This document shows, piece after piece, positions 1 to 11,000 of a stretch of DNA of 64,000 bases (the first letter of the stretch is position 1; each line of letters starts with the position of its first letter). The stretch comes from Lenzites betulinus. Taxonomy: Eukaryota; Basidiomycota; Agaricomycetes; Polyporales; Polyporaceae. Location: NCBI GenBank assembly GCA_022264855.1, contig JABYQU010000069.1, forward strand, positions 1 through 64,000, given 5' to 3'. A program made the position numbers and the translations under genes. The notes beneath the pieces were generated by a model. The model had not been told where the DNA came from. It searched no databases and saw only the letters and a list, made by a program, of their open reading frames with translations.

Positions 1-1760
1 CGACTGGAGAGAGGAGAGGGCTTGCGCCTGCGGCGCAAGAACGCAGACAGCGGCGGGTCGAGGGGGGACCTGCGACGCTCGAGTGGGGTGTGGGCCGGCA
101 AGCGTGCCGGAGAGACCTCTACGCACCACGCGCGCAACGGCCCTGGGGAGATGAAACGTGTATAGTGCGGTCCGTGCGCCCTCTCTGCGCTGGATAAATA
201 GCGTGCGCACACCGTCTGCGCACGCGGTGTCGTTCTTGTTGTTGTTCCCGCTCGTCCTGCTCGTGTCGACGGTACCCCACTGTCGAAGCGTTCCACGTGA
301 GTACATCCTTTACTCGGCAGGTGTCGGTACTCACTGCGATGCTTTGTAGATCCGCGCCGCGACGCCGCGATTCCGTCCAGCGATGCGGTACGGATCTGGG
401 CGACTTGGAGCGAGCAGCGCGCAGGCGCAGCGCTCCGGGGCAGACTCGCTGGCGGGACGGCGTTGCTAGGTTTTGTTGAGCACAAGGGCGGACGCAGCGC
501 GTTTCCGCGGGGAGACAGGATGGTAAGCTGTACCTGTCTGACAACGTGACTTTGGGTTAATGCGGTACAAGGACAGCGTGAGCATATCAGGAAGGACTTA
601 CGGCACACAAACTCGAACACCGTCTACCGCCGATGCCAACGTTGTGTACAAGACCAGGGCGAGGAACGGCGGCGGAGTTTGGACAGCACAGAGCTCGCGG
701 TGCCGTGTCCGTGCGTCTTTGGCCTCAGTGTCCGGGCGTTCCGGGCTTGTGAGCATGGGCGCTGAGTGCCCGTGTGTTGACGAGCGTGCTGGCGGTCCGA
801 AGGAGGTCGGGTGCTGCATCGTCCGTGCTGAGACGCGGGGCAGACGTTGTATGTGGCCCGTCCGTGCTTCTGGTGTCCGGTATTCGCTCGCGTCGTGTAC
901 ATGCGCTCGAACGGTGCGAGCTGTTCCTCGAGGCGCGCAGTGGAGTTGGGACGTCGCGGAACAGGCGCAAGATGTTTGGCGGCATTGCGGTGCGTAGCCT
1001 CTGTCCGCAGAAGCGACTGCATGTTAACGAAGTTTTAACGAAGCAAAAAATACTTGCACTGCGGTGGATAGCGTGCACGTGTAGAGCGCTGCGCTGCGTG
1101 CCTGCAAGTGGTTAAAGCCCCGCTGCGATGCGCACATTGAATGGTGCTGTTAGTGATTGCGCCGCACGGAGCCTGCAGCGTTCTTGCTTAGGGCTGTGGC
1201 CGGACGACGACGGCTAGTGTGCGGCAGCATTAGTTTACAATGATTTGTATATACCATTCAGTACAAGGCGTGCAGTGCCATTTTGACGTACATGGCGCAG
1301 AGTCTGGACGGTCAGTTGGGTGTGAGACAGGACAGAGCCTGAGAAGGTGGAGGGAAGGACTGAACTGAGGTGCGAGGCGGCAAGCGCGCTGCGTGAGAAA
1401 GCAATATAGGACTAGGGTTTGGCGGCACAGGCAACTTGGCGTCGAGGCTACTTGGTACACTAGAAAGCTGGCTGTGTTTACATGCGGGAGAGAAAATGCA
1501 GGCGCGTACGGCTCAGCGTAGATGGAACACGGGGCGACAGTGTATGCGAGGGGATCCGGAGAGGCGGACAAAGGCACATAGGCGTGGCGGACATGAGCGC
1601 GGCGACTGGAGACGAGTTACGTTGTGCCCCAGGGCGGTTTACGTTGGAGTCGGAGCATCCGTAGGGAGCGTGTCCACTATGTTCAGGTCCGTAGATATCA
1701 CCTCCCTCCTCCCTCCAGCGCTCCTTCCCGCTCGTGACATCATGAACCAAGTGCAGAGCA
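1..1760. other. No recognisable gene
   Basis: GC-rich sequence with several short overlapping open frames on both strands. None shows a recognisable motif or a set of introns whose phases close. I see no RNA gene and no clear repeat here. It may be decayed coding sequence or the flank of the broken genes that follow. Confidence 0.5.
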
Positions 1761-1762
1761 TT

Positions 1763-1890
1763 TTATGCCAGGAACGCAACCGCCGCCATCACACCGGCGA
1801 CCGTCGACAACACCGAGATGCCGACCGCTCCAGCGCTGTTCTGGCTTCCACCAGTGGCGGGCGGGCTCTCGCCCGTTGGAGACACCACAC
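1763..1890 (-). pseudogene. 3' end of a secreted/GPI-type protein, cut off by a hairpin array
   Basis: The minus strand ends in about 42 codons reading as a Pro/Thr/Gly/Ser spacer (PTGESPPATGGSQNSAG) followed by a hydrophobic stretch of small residues (VGISVLSTVAGVMAAVAFLA) directly before the stop at 1763. Such a tail is typical of fungal GPI-anchored or cell-surface proteins, where it is the membrane or GPI-attachment signal. The reading frame runs upstream into the CGCGGCCGC hairpins at 1894-1978, after which no matching N-terminal part is found before the PCNA fragment on the opposite strand. I infer a gene remnant whose 5' part was lost at the array. The alternative is a chance hydrophobic frame. 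The parent protein cannot be named. Confidence 0.4.
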
Positions 1891-1893
1891 CCA

Positions 1894-1978
1894 CCCGCGG
1901 CCGCGCACCTGCGCGGCCGCGGGCATTCGCCTGAATGTTAAACAGCCACCCGCGGCCGCGCATCTGCGCGGCCGCGGG
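1894..1978. repeat. Hairpin pair, CGCGGCCGC family (array 1)
   Basis: Two 30-bp perfect inverted repeats lie at 1894-1923 and 1949-1978. Each has a 14-bp arm, CCCGCGGCCGCGCA, and its exact reverse complement, separated by CC or TC. The spacer is 25 bp, so the period is 55 bp. Together they separate the GPI-type tail from the PCNA fragment. The same unit forms five further arrays in the window. Confidence 0.9.
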
Positions 1979-2117
1979 CACTCGCTGGGCTTGTTCGAGA
2001 GGTACGTGAGGTCGCGTGAGCAGCCACATACAGCCCAGCATCCCTCTCTCTCGCCCTCGATCGACGGATCTCTCTCTCTCGCCCGCCCGCTCTCTCCCGC
2101 TGTCTAATCTACCTGCG

Positions 2118-3057
2118 ATGCTCGAAGCAAAACTTAACAAAGCCGCGCTGCTCAAGCGGCTCCTCGATGGTCTGTCTTCCCCTGCTCTCTCTGCACGCGG
2201 CTGCTGACCCATACGAATTTTCTGTCTTCGCGATTGCTCCGTTCTTCCGTCGTGTCTGTCGCCGACGTTCGTTACTCCCGCCTGCATTTGAGCCGCGCTG
2301 AGCGCCCGCACCCACAGCACCTGCAGGCAATGGAAAACTCACACGTCGTGCTTGTGTCCGCCGAACTCAAGGCAGACGGTTTCCAAAAGTACCCCTGCGA
2401 CTGGCCGATCCCGCTCGGGGTGAACCTGGGCTCGCTCACAACGGTGCTCAAGTGCGCCAAGGACGACGACCGGTGCACGCTCAAGGCTGCCGACGAGGGC
2501 GACATCCTCACGCTCACCTACCAGGCCAAGAGTGCATGTGGCGTGTTTTCATGCGTTCGGTGTGCTAACGCGATGCGCGCCAGATGCAGACCGGATCGCG
2601 GTGTACGAGATGAAGCTGATGGACATCGACGCGGACACGCTGCCAGTGGGCATCCCGGACACGGAGTACGACACATCGGTGACGATGCCGGCGAGCGAGT
2701 TCGCGCGGATCGTGCGGGACCTGTTGCTGCTCGGCGAGTCAGTGCGGATCGAGGTGTCAAAGGAGGGCATCCGGTTCGTCGCGGATGGCGAGGCCACGAA
2801 CGGGAACATCCTGCTGAAGCAGTCGGCGGAGGCCGCGAAAAAGAAGAAGGGCTCGATCTCGAAGCGCAAGGGCGGGGACGACGAGGACGAGGACGCGGCG
2901 GAGCCTGAGGATGAGGAGGGCGCGGAGAGCGACGGGGAGGTGTCAGATGGGGAGGGCAGGAAGAAGAAGATCAAGAAGGAGCGGGTGAAGAAGGAGGAGA
3001 AGGACGGCGAGGATTTCGAGATGGACACCGAGGTCCTCGAGCACAAACTCCATACTG
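2118..3057 (+). pseudogene. PCNA (sliding clamp) copy, truncated
   Basis: PCNA is the trimeric sliding clamp that tethers DNA polymerases and repair factors. Recognisable parts here are the start (MLEAKLNKAALLKRLLDG), the LQAMENSHV segment, the [18 protein letters not shown] core, and [22 protein letters not shown] with the following EFARIVRDL and [17 protein letters not shown], joined by a clean 52-bp intron at 2532-2583. An acidic/lysine-rich insert follows, of a kind I recall from basidiomycete PCNAs. Two things are missing. The short segment expected between the first exon and LQAM is not found in the 2170-2318 gap. The whole C-terminal third, including the outer beta strands that form the trimer interface, is replaced at 3058 by CGCGGCCGC hairpins. 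The frame simply runs on into the repeat until 3338. It therefore cannot encode a normal clamp. An intact PCNA is presumably elsewhere in the genome. Confidence 0.85.
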
Positions 3058-3200
3058 TGGGCCCGCGGCCGCGCACCTGCGCGGCCGCGGGTCACCTATG
3101 GCTATATCGCGGATGGCCCGCGGCTGCGCAGCTGCGCGGCCGCGGGCACCTGCCTGTGTGTGAGCCAGCCACCCGCGGTTGCGCAGCTGCGCGGCCGCGG
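3058..3200. repeat. Hairpin array 2, head of repeat element copy 1
   Basis: Three CGCGGCCGC hairpins (near 3061, 3117 and 3171) with 25-28 bp spacers. The last two arms carry single mismatches, CGGCTGCGC and CGGTTGCGC, against intact partners. The third hairpin runs into the body of the repeat element. The array replaces the expected 3' part of PCNA. Confidence 0.85.
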
Positions 3201-3762
3201 CCATGCACGTGCACAGTCTCAGGAATATGTAAAGTATATTCTGCCATTCCATTCCGCCTCCATGCCCTTACCCGTTTCTACCTACCCATACAGGCCGTCC
3301 CAAAATGTTTGTTTGGTAAGCCGCACACCAAGCCCTAACCCGCGCCCATTTTACTCATCTGTATGCATCATCTGTTGAGCTTTCATAGGACCTTCTATAA
3401 TTATTATACAGTAATATAATTATCTCTGCGTTCTGCCGCCCTGCTGTCTACTATAGTAAGCCAAGGCAGCAGACGAGATAGGGACTAATCACCTCGTGGG
3501 CCACGCTCCTCCTTGGGCAATAAGATACTCCTGCATTTCTAACCTTTCAATCTATAGGGAGTGGGCACTGAGGGTGCTGTGCTCGTAGTGAGCAGCGCAG
3601 CTTGCAGGCAGGCATCTGAGACATCACCATCACAAAGTGGCTGAACCATCACAAAGTGGCTGCCCATCACGGTTTTGCCGCCCATCCATCAGCGCTTAAC
3701 CTAGCCCCCCCGCGCTTAGCCTCTCCCTAACCCTCACCCACTCGACTTTTGCCCCTGTGTAT
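3201..3762. repeat. Dispersed repeat element body, copy 1 of 3
   Basis: This ~560-bp block recurs at 26130-26712 and 29821-30393 with high similarity and the same orientation. Shared landmarks are the start with a decayed hairpin (GCACGTGCA), CATACAGG near the middle, a double ATCACAAAGTGGCTG motif, AGCGCTTAACCTAGCCCCCC, CTCTCCCTAACCCTCACCCA, and the exact end GACTTTTGCCCCTGTGTAT. After that end the three copies have unrelated sequence, so 3762 is a real boundary. I see no long open frame, terminal inverted repeats or target duplication. It may be a non-autonomous transposon or a subtelomeric repeat. The internal CCCTAACCCT next to the 3' end favours the latter. Confidence 0.85.
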
Positions 3763-5758
3763 GAACACGCGCTGGGTTTGCTGCTCGTCCCACGTGGTTA
3801 AGACCAGTGGCTCCCATGGTGTTCTCCAAATCACTCCAGGATCCAGCACGATAGAGTTGTAATAGGGGAAGTGGGTCATCCATGGTCTGATTTTTCGGAA
3901 AGCGCCACCAGCCACCCTGAGAATCCCGAAGTATGTCGCAAAGGAAATAGAGGCCCAAGCGGTCCCCAACAGGCACCGCATCAGAGGGATCAGCATCTAG
4001 TTCTGGGGCATCATCATCCAAGATATCAATGTCATCGGGAACACGCATAGTGCATGCATCTGCGAGTGTCTTCTCAGCTGACCAGTCCCCAGGGCGTGAG
4101 ATGACTGCATTCAGCATATGGATAAGGACAGCCCCAAGTTGAATGGAGGGTAGCTCGGCCCGTGAACGTGGGTCGTCTTCAGCAAACTCCTTGAGAACAT
4201 AGTGGATTGCCGCTACCCGGCAGTACTTGAAGTCCCTATACATGAGTTATAAGTATAATAATAGTGAATTTGGGCAAAGATATAACATACCACCATATGG
4301 AGTTGGGAATAGAAATGCAAGAGTTCCGCAAGAGATCGTTAGGGAAGCTGTCCAATGTATGCATTGCCTGTGATATCTTGACGCGGATCTCAAACCGAGC
4401 AGTGCCATCTTGTGTTTCGCCATGAACTCCTCCACATTCAGCAAACATCTTCCCAATAGTTTCGATATCAGCCAAAAGACGGGGTAGTGGGCCTGGGTAA
4501 AGCGCAGAGGGACGATGGGGGCTGAAAGCACCTGTGTGGAGCTGGTAGGTGACTTCTTGTCGGTAGTGTAAACATTGACGTAAGCAACACCGTCAGGACG
4601 TCCACGGACTCCAGGGGCCACACGAAAGCCAGCAAGGTCATAGAGATGTCCACTAAGATCTTCCGAAAAACTGGATCCACGGAGAAGGCGGGTAACCCTA
4701 TCCTCATCCTGAGAAGGGAGTGCATGGGCAAGAAGTCGGTGATGAGACTGAGATAGCCATTGGATAACCCGGCCACGCTGAGCAATCTCTAGACCAACAT
4801 CACAGTACCAGTTATCCAGATTCTCTTGCTCTAGGCCCGCCAGGTCAAGTTGCTCAATAAACCGGTTGAATGTGTCCTGTCGCAAGTCTTCATCCCCCAA
4901 TGGAAAGGTGAACATGCCTTTTGTCCCACGTAGCTCAAACATGAAGATAAAGTTGGAGAGTCGAGGGTGCGGAGTGAGGTTGGCTGTAAGGACATCGACA
5001 AAGGCATCAAGGCTGGGTTCAGGTATATCGTTGGAATGGAAATGAAGGCGACCACCACGATCCCGGTCCAGGTCCATAGCAGCTTGATATGAAGGCGGCC
5101 AGTGGGCGACAGCAGCTGGAATGACCTCACGAACAGCAGGAAGGATGCCTATATTGTATAGATCTGCAAGATCGGTTTGGGTAAGGAGGGGAGGGCCACT
5201 AGGAGGCCTGATCTTGGGAAAAAGCATGCGGACTTGACTGCGCATACCCCACGATGCAAAGCAGACGTTGGCAATCTGATGCAAGGGCATTTGCTGCTCG
5301 CCCTATAATATAATAAATCTAAGGCAGTCCAGAGAATATTTGTATACACGTACCTGTCCAATCTGGATTGGAATTGATATGTGAACTGGCTTTTTGAGAG
5401 TAAACTGAAATGATGGAACAGGATATATAGACAGTGGGCATTTGAGAGGGAGACGAGATGTAATCCCAATAAGAGAATCGAAGTCGCCATGGAGTGTTGC
5501 AGTGTTCAGATCAGGGGGTGACATGCCTTGGATAGCATTCACAATGACACGGTATTCTTCATCGTCTCTCCATAGTCGTCCAGCAAGGAGCAGGGCAATA
5601 AAGTCATCTGTCCATTCGTTTGCTAGAAGTGTGTTGGCACGGGCAACCAACTGGGCTAGTCCGAACTGTTGAGGACGAAGAAGTTCGTTAGGATACTCCA
5701 TGTGGGGGTAGAAGTGGGGGGGAAGAGAACTGGGTCTCTTGACCAGCTCTATATACAT
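3734..5758 (-). pseudogene. Unknown Agaricomycete-type protein, frameshifted and 3'-truncated
   Basis: I do not recognise this family. Three exons can be traced: 5758-5354, 5302-4291 and 4235-3734, with clean GT-AG introns of 51 and 55 bp (5303-5353 and 4236-4290). The product would be about 640 residues. Residues near WYCDVGLEIAQRGRVIQW look conserved and soluble. There is no signal peptide or membrane segment. Exon 2 is one base out of phase: its first part reads ...LRFTQAHYP, while the part that joins exon 3 in phase begins ADIETIGKMFAECGG, so a one-base indel lies near 4470-4500. The last ten codons (HTQGQKSSG, then stop) are supplied by the repeat element body, so the native C-terminus is gone. 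With PCNA on its other side, the element is flanked by two gene ends. I infer a recently disabled gene. A sequencing error could explain the frameshift but not the tail. Confidence 0.6.
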
Positions 5759-6480
5759 TCTGTCCCAGGCACACTATTGATCGTGGCACAGATCGCAATC
5801 AGAAGTGCCTGCATCAATCAAATAATAGACTTAAAAGGAATCATGTAATAAACTCATAATCTATTGGTATTAAATATAAATGGCTTGCAGAATATTTGCC
5901 GGTTATGTTTCCGCAGTGCTCAAAATTCTACATGTGCGCACGGCACGCACACTGGCGCGGAGTTTTATCTGCAAAAGGGAATCGGTCATACAGCGGCAAA
6001 GGGACAGGCCTGCGGATTCTCGATATGAGCAGAGGGCGCACACCTCCTCGGTCGTTTCATGGATGCGTAAGACACCGCCTCCCGCTGCCCCATGGTCTAT
6101 GCAGATGATGCTTGAGGTGCCGTGACTGCCGTGTGCATGCGTGAGAACCGCAGAGTTGCAAACCCCGTTCTCCGTGTTTGTTTTACTTTTCTCTCCCCAA
6201 CATCCGTGTGAGCACCCTCGGTCTGATAATCAACTCGGCATGTGTTTCGCGAGATTACAAACTGATTCACCACTTAATCGTCTCCCTAGAGCGCACTGCA
6301 GACAAGTAGCTCGTTTCCCGTGCAGGAACCTTCTGCGAGACGTGTACACAAGCCGCTGACTGAGTAATCCACCGTTTAACACAGGTCATAGTTTGAAACA
6401 GACTTATATTGTGCGTTAGATATTCCGAGGTCAACTACAAATTGCCCCCGCTTATAACACTCACGCCGCGTGACACAGGC
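5759..6480. other. No recognisable feature
   Basis: AT-richer sequence upstream of the unknown minus-strand gene, probably including its promoter. I see no convincing gene, RNA or repeat. Confidence 0.4.
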
Positions 6481-6489
6481 ATGCCAGGA

Positions 6490-7690
6490 TCCTCTCCTAC
6501 ATCATAAGGCTGGAAAATCTCAAGGGGTGCCGCGAGGTGTTCGCACGGCACGCACGCCCCCGTGTGCACGTTACAGAGCGGGCTCGGTGAGGACTCCGTT
6601 CTCTGCGTGACCTGCTGCTACGACCGCATAGCATCCATGGCACGCTGTGTGGACGTCCCCCAGCATGCTCACTGAGTATCGTGCATTTTGGGCGTCGCGG
6701 CGCGACGTGGGCACTGTGTGCAGATCGCGCCGTGTGGTAGTACCCCACTCAGCACGATGCGGACGCCGCATACAGAGCGTCGCGGCGATGTGCGCACGAG
6801 AACCACGTCGCCTCGTCTCTGCTGTCCTCAGCGCGTCCCCTGAGTGCGCCGCGCCCAGGTCGCCACAGCGGGGTGTGTGCACAGGACGCACACCGCGCTG
6901 TGAGGTCCCGGCTGAGCGAGCGCGGCGACGACGCCGCGCCCAGGTCCTCACAGCTCGGCGTGCGCACAGTACGCACACCGCGCTGTGAGGAGCTCGGTGA
7001 TCCCGCTAAGCACGCCGCGAACAGAGCCTCAGCGAGCTCGCCGAGGACGCGGCGTGCTTAGCTTCGCGACGATGTGCGCGTGATGTGCACGTCCCCCCAT
7101 CTCCGCTGTCCTCAGCGTGTCCAATGACTGTGCCCCGCCCAGGTCCTCACAGCTCGGCGTGCGCACAGTACGCACACCGCGCGGTGAGGACAAGGCTGAG
7201 CGCGCCCGGCGACGGCGCCGCGCGAGCTCGCTGAGGACGCGGCATACGGAGCATCGCGACGATGTGCGCACGATATGCACGTCGCTCCGTCTCCGCTTGC
7301 CTCAGCGAGCTCGCTGAATACGCCGCGCCCAGGTCGTCACAGCGGGGCGTGCGCACAGGACGCACACCGCGCTGTAAGGTCCCGGCTGAGCGAGCGCGGC
7401 GACGACGCCGCGTTAAGGTCCTCACAGCTCGGCGTGCGCACAGTACGCACACCGCGCGGTGAGGACAAGGCTGAGCGCGCCGGGCGACGGCGCCGCGCGA
7501 GCTCGCTGAGGACGCGGCATACAGAGCATCGCGACGATGTGCGCACGATATGCACGTTGCCCCGTCTCCGCTTGCCTCAGCGAGCTCGCTGAGGACGCCG
7601 CTCACGGCGGGGCGTGCGCACAGTACGCACACAGCGCTGTGAGAACCTGGGTGACCGCGCTGAGGACGCCGCGTCGGGGCGTCGCATGTG
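6490..7690. repeat. GTGCGCAC hairpin array (family 2)
   Basis: At least six copies of a ~45-bp imperfect palindrome occur near 6861, 6944, 7141, 7331, 7417 and 7600. The best copies have the form CCTCACAGC-tCGGCGTGCGCAC-agt-aCGCACACCGCGCTGTGAGG, that is, ~19-bp arms around a short loop. Between them lie further palindromes, such as CCTCAGCGAG-CTCGCTGAGG near 7575 with decayed versions near 7025 and 7302, plus blocks of 80-200 bp repeated with few differences. Frames open on both strands here because the sequence is repetitive and GC-rich. I do not treat them as genes. Confidence 0.8.
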
Positions 7691-7739
7691 TTACGTAGGC
7701 CCACCCCGGAGAGCCAGCCCGCCGTCTACATCGCTTGTA

Positions 7740-8030
7740 GCCTAGTGGAGCGTATACGTGCACATACTTCACACACACATGGAGATCATGCTGCATGCAC
7801 GCCGCCGCCCCGCTATGCGAGAGCATGCAGCTTGTCAAGGACGTACAGCAAGGTTAATTTAGCGTGTATTGGAACGATAATAGAGACCAGAGATTGTCAA
7901 TTGGAGTGCTTATGTGGTACAGAGCAGGACGATGTACGAATAACGGTGGCGACCAGATCATTACCCATACCGTGTCCTAGCTACACAGTACCAGGCTACT
8001 AACAATCAAGGCTCCTCAACGTATGTACTA
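7740..8030. other. 3' flank of the SNF2 gene
   Basis: About 290 bp between the hairpin array and the stop codon of the minus-strand SNF2 gene. It presumably contains the 3' untranslated region and polyadenylation site. I see nothing else. Confidence 0.4.
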
Positions 8031-11000
8031 CTAGTCCTGAGGAGTGCTCAAATCGCCGGGCATGTTCTGAGACACAGGTCCACGCCCGCGCCCACGCGCA
8101 CCCCGTCCGCTAGAGACTGTCTGCGCTCCCCGCCCCTTTCCTTTACCCTTGTGCGTGCTCGAGGAGCTACCAGCCGCACGACCACCGCGGCTTGACCCGC
8201 CTGCGGGAGGCAGCTCTTGCAGTGTAGCCTTGCGGACGGCTTTCGACAGCCCAAGCATTGTAGCTTGGTCGGTGACGGCGCGCCGCGGGCGATGCTTGAG
8301 AAGTCCAGAAGTATCGTTTGCATCGCTCCCATTGTCGTCTTCGCCGCTGGCATCGCGGTCGCTCTCAGAATCCTTGTCGTTCTTGCTGTTTGCCAGCTTC
8401 GAGAGTTTCAGGCGTTTGAGCGGCCGCTCGGGGGATGACTGACGACCCGAGTCCTTGTCCTCCGAGTCCAATGTGCCCGGAACAGGGGGAATGGACGGCG
8501 AGCGTTCCTGCTCCATGCCGCGAGGAGGCAACTCGCCTGCAGTCCCGGACAACGACTCGGAGCTCCCGTTCGACGGGGTCGATTGGTCTGGTTCATTGAC
8601 CGTGCTCGGATTCGCGTGCGGCTGTTCTTGGGGCTGTGCGGTGTGTCCAACCCCGGTGCTGCCTTGGGAAGCAAGGTTGGGAGGGGCGGGCGCGGTGTCC
8701 AAGGGGGGCAAACCTAGGTTTTCCCGTGTGTAGAAAGCCACCTGCTCCGGAGTGAATATTCCCGGTAGGCCCGGAATACCGGGCGTGTTCTCGAGTCTCG
8801 GAGACGCGAACTCGGCGCGGAGGTCTGCGGATGGGTCCTTGGCAAGAGGCGGAGAGTTGGAGGATGTTACTGAGTGCTGACGGGGGCCGGCGAGCTGGTT
8901 GGCGGACTGGGTGTTGACCCTCGTGGCGGTGACCTCGGTCGTGTTACTGGTCGCCGGCGTTTCGAAAGCGTTACCGTGTGCGCCTCCCGAATTGGCGGAC
9001 TGGTTGCGATCTGCAGCGGCGGATGGGGCGGCGTGCGCGGAGGGATCTGCGGCAGTGGGCGACACTGTGTCTCTGGAAGATCTGTTGTCTTTGTCGTCGT
9101 TCTCGTCGTCGGGGGCGGGAAGTTTACGCCTCTTGTGCGACGAAACCTTCTGGGATGTGGAGCCCTCGGCCGTCGACTGCGTGATGGCCGCAATCTGAGC
9201 TGTTGAACTCGCCGTCGCATTCGCTGACCCCTTGACCTTCGGCTTCGGCTTCGGTTTCGGTTTCGGTTTCGGTTTGGACGTCGGCTGTGTCTTCTTGGCC
9301 TTGGGCTTCTTCACCATAGGAGGCTCGGAGTCGTCCGCCGAGCTGGAGTGATCGTCCTCGTCCTCCGGCTCGAGCTCGCTCGCTTTGCGTTTCTTGCTAG
9401 AGGTCGCTTTATTCGCTGTATCGCACGTCCCGGGCTCATCCTCGTCTTCACTCTCGACCTCAATGGGTTCGCGTTTCTTGCTGGAAGCCGCCTTCTTCCT
9501 GGGCTTAGCCTTGGCATTCGGAATCTCCGGGACCGCCGGGTCCTCGACAACGACGATCTCATCTGTGCCACCCTCCAAGCAGCGCCCTGCAGGGGAGTTA
9601 GTGGAGGTAGAAATGAAGAAAAAGATATGAACTTACGGAGAGACGTGTCGTTACCCATGAGAGCGCTGTGCATCCGGCCTTTGTCGTCGGAAATGGCTTC
9701 TATAAAGATATCCGACGTTCCGTTCGCGACAAAGTCGATTTCGGCGACACGTTTCTCCTGGGGATGACGCCAGACTCGCCCGAGCAGCTGCTCTTTCTCC
9801 TGGGCCGACCATAAGTTGTCCTGATATCATTAGAACGTTATGCTAGATGGAATGTAACGTTAATACTCACTACGATGCAGACAACATTGGCGAAAGCGAT
9901 GTTGAGGCCCACAGTGCCGACGTTGGAGAGGAGTAGAACCTGCCTGTTGCCCTCGCGAAACCGTTCCAGTGTCCCGGCCCGTTGCGTCGCCGTGAGTGCG
10001 CTGTTAATCTCGTAGAAAGCGATGTTGTTGTCCTCGAGCGCCTGAAGAACAGGTGAGACGGTTAACAACCGAATTCAATAGGATAGACGCACCTTTCGGA
10101 CGATCCAGTTTGACGACGGAAAGGCGAGATAGACAATAATCTTGTCGATGGGCGCGTTGGGGACGACGGGCCAAGCATCAGGGTTCTCGGGCGGCCCAAT
10201 ATCGCCGTCAATCCATGTGGGCGGCGGAGCGCACGACCGACCATCATAGTACTGCAAGACTTTGACGAGAGCGTCGATCTTGGTCGAGGGAAATGTGTTG
10301 TACGGTAATCTCTCCGGTTTTGGGGGAAATTGATGTCCGGGAATGCCGGGCATGTTCTTGTGGAGGAGCGCTCGGCGGATGCCTAGATAAAACGCCTGAA
10401 CACACGAGTTAGTGACACGGATTGAGGTTAAGTAGGAAGTGTCGCTGGTCTCGTTTCAGGGAAGGGCGCGAAAAGGACGCTCGACGTGTGCGCACTCTGC
10501 GCACACCCACGCGCGCGCCGATTATCGCGTTGGTTGTGGCGCGCCGAGTACGCTGCGCGCCCGCTGTGTTCGCATAGGGCGCACGCCCGCATGCGATCCA
10601 CGACTGAGACGTATGCCGCGCGGCGGTAGCTGGCGCCGTGCCTAGAGTGTACGGTGGGCGTGCCGCGTACACCGTGGTATGCACGCTGCATATGCGTACA
10701 GTGCGCACATATGGGCGGGCGGTGGATGCTCAGCTACGCGCGAGACATATGTGCCAAATGCCCCCGCTACGTCCAAGTACGCGCCGCACGGCGGGCTCGG
10801 ACCAGTGGACTCTTCTTCGCTTGTACACGCCCGTGCGTGCAGCGCGAACGTATCATCCTCTTGGAGCGGACATGGACTATTCGCCACCACGAAACAGTCT
10901 GTCCATGTCCGCTCCACCGCACCCTGCCGAAATACGTACGGATGTGCAGTTCGCCAGCCCAAGCATGCACAGAACAGAGACGATGTGCGAAGACCGTCCC

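Noticed and set aside
1763..2320. A 185-codon minus-strand frame read as one gene
   Set aside because: Most of it is antisense to PCNA exon 1 and the hairpins. Only the last ~42 codons look genuine and are kept as a fragment.
6571..7704. Several 80-185 codon frames in the 6.5-7.7 kb array
   Set aside because: Frames on both strands contain the same TVRTPR or SCAHRRD words from repeated palindromes and have no start or intron support.
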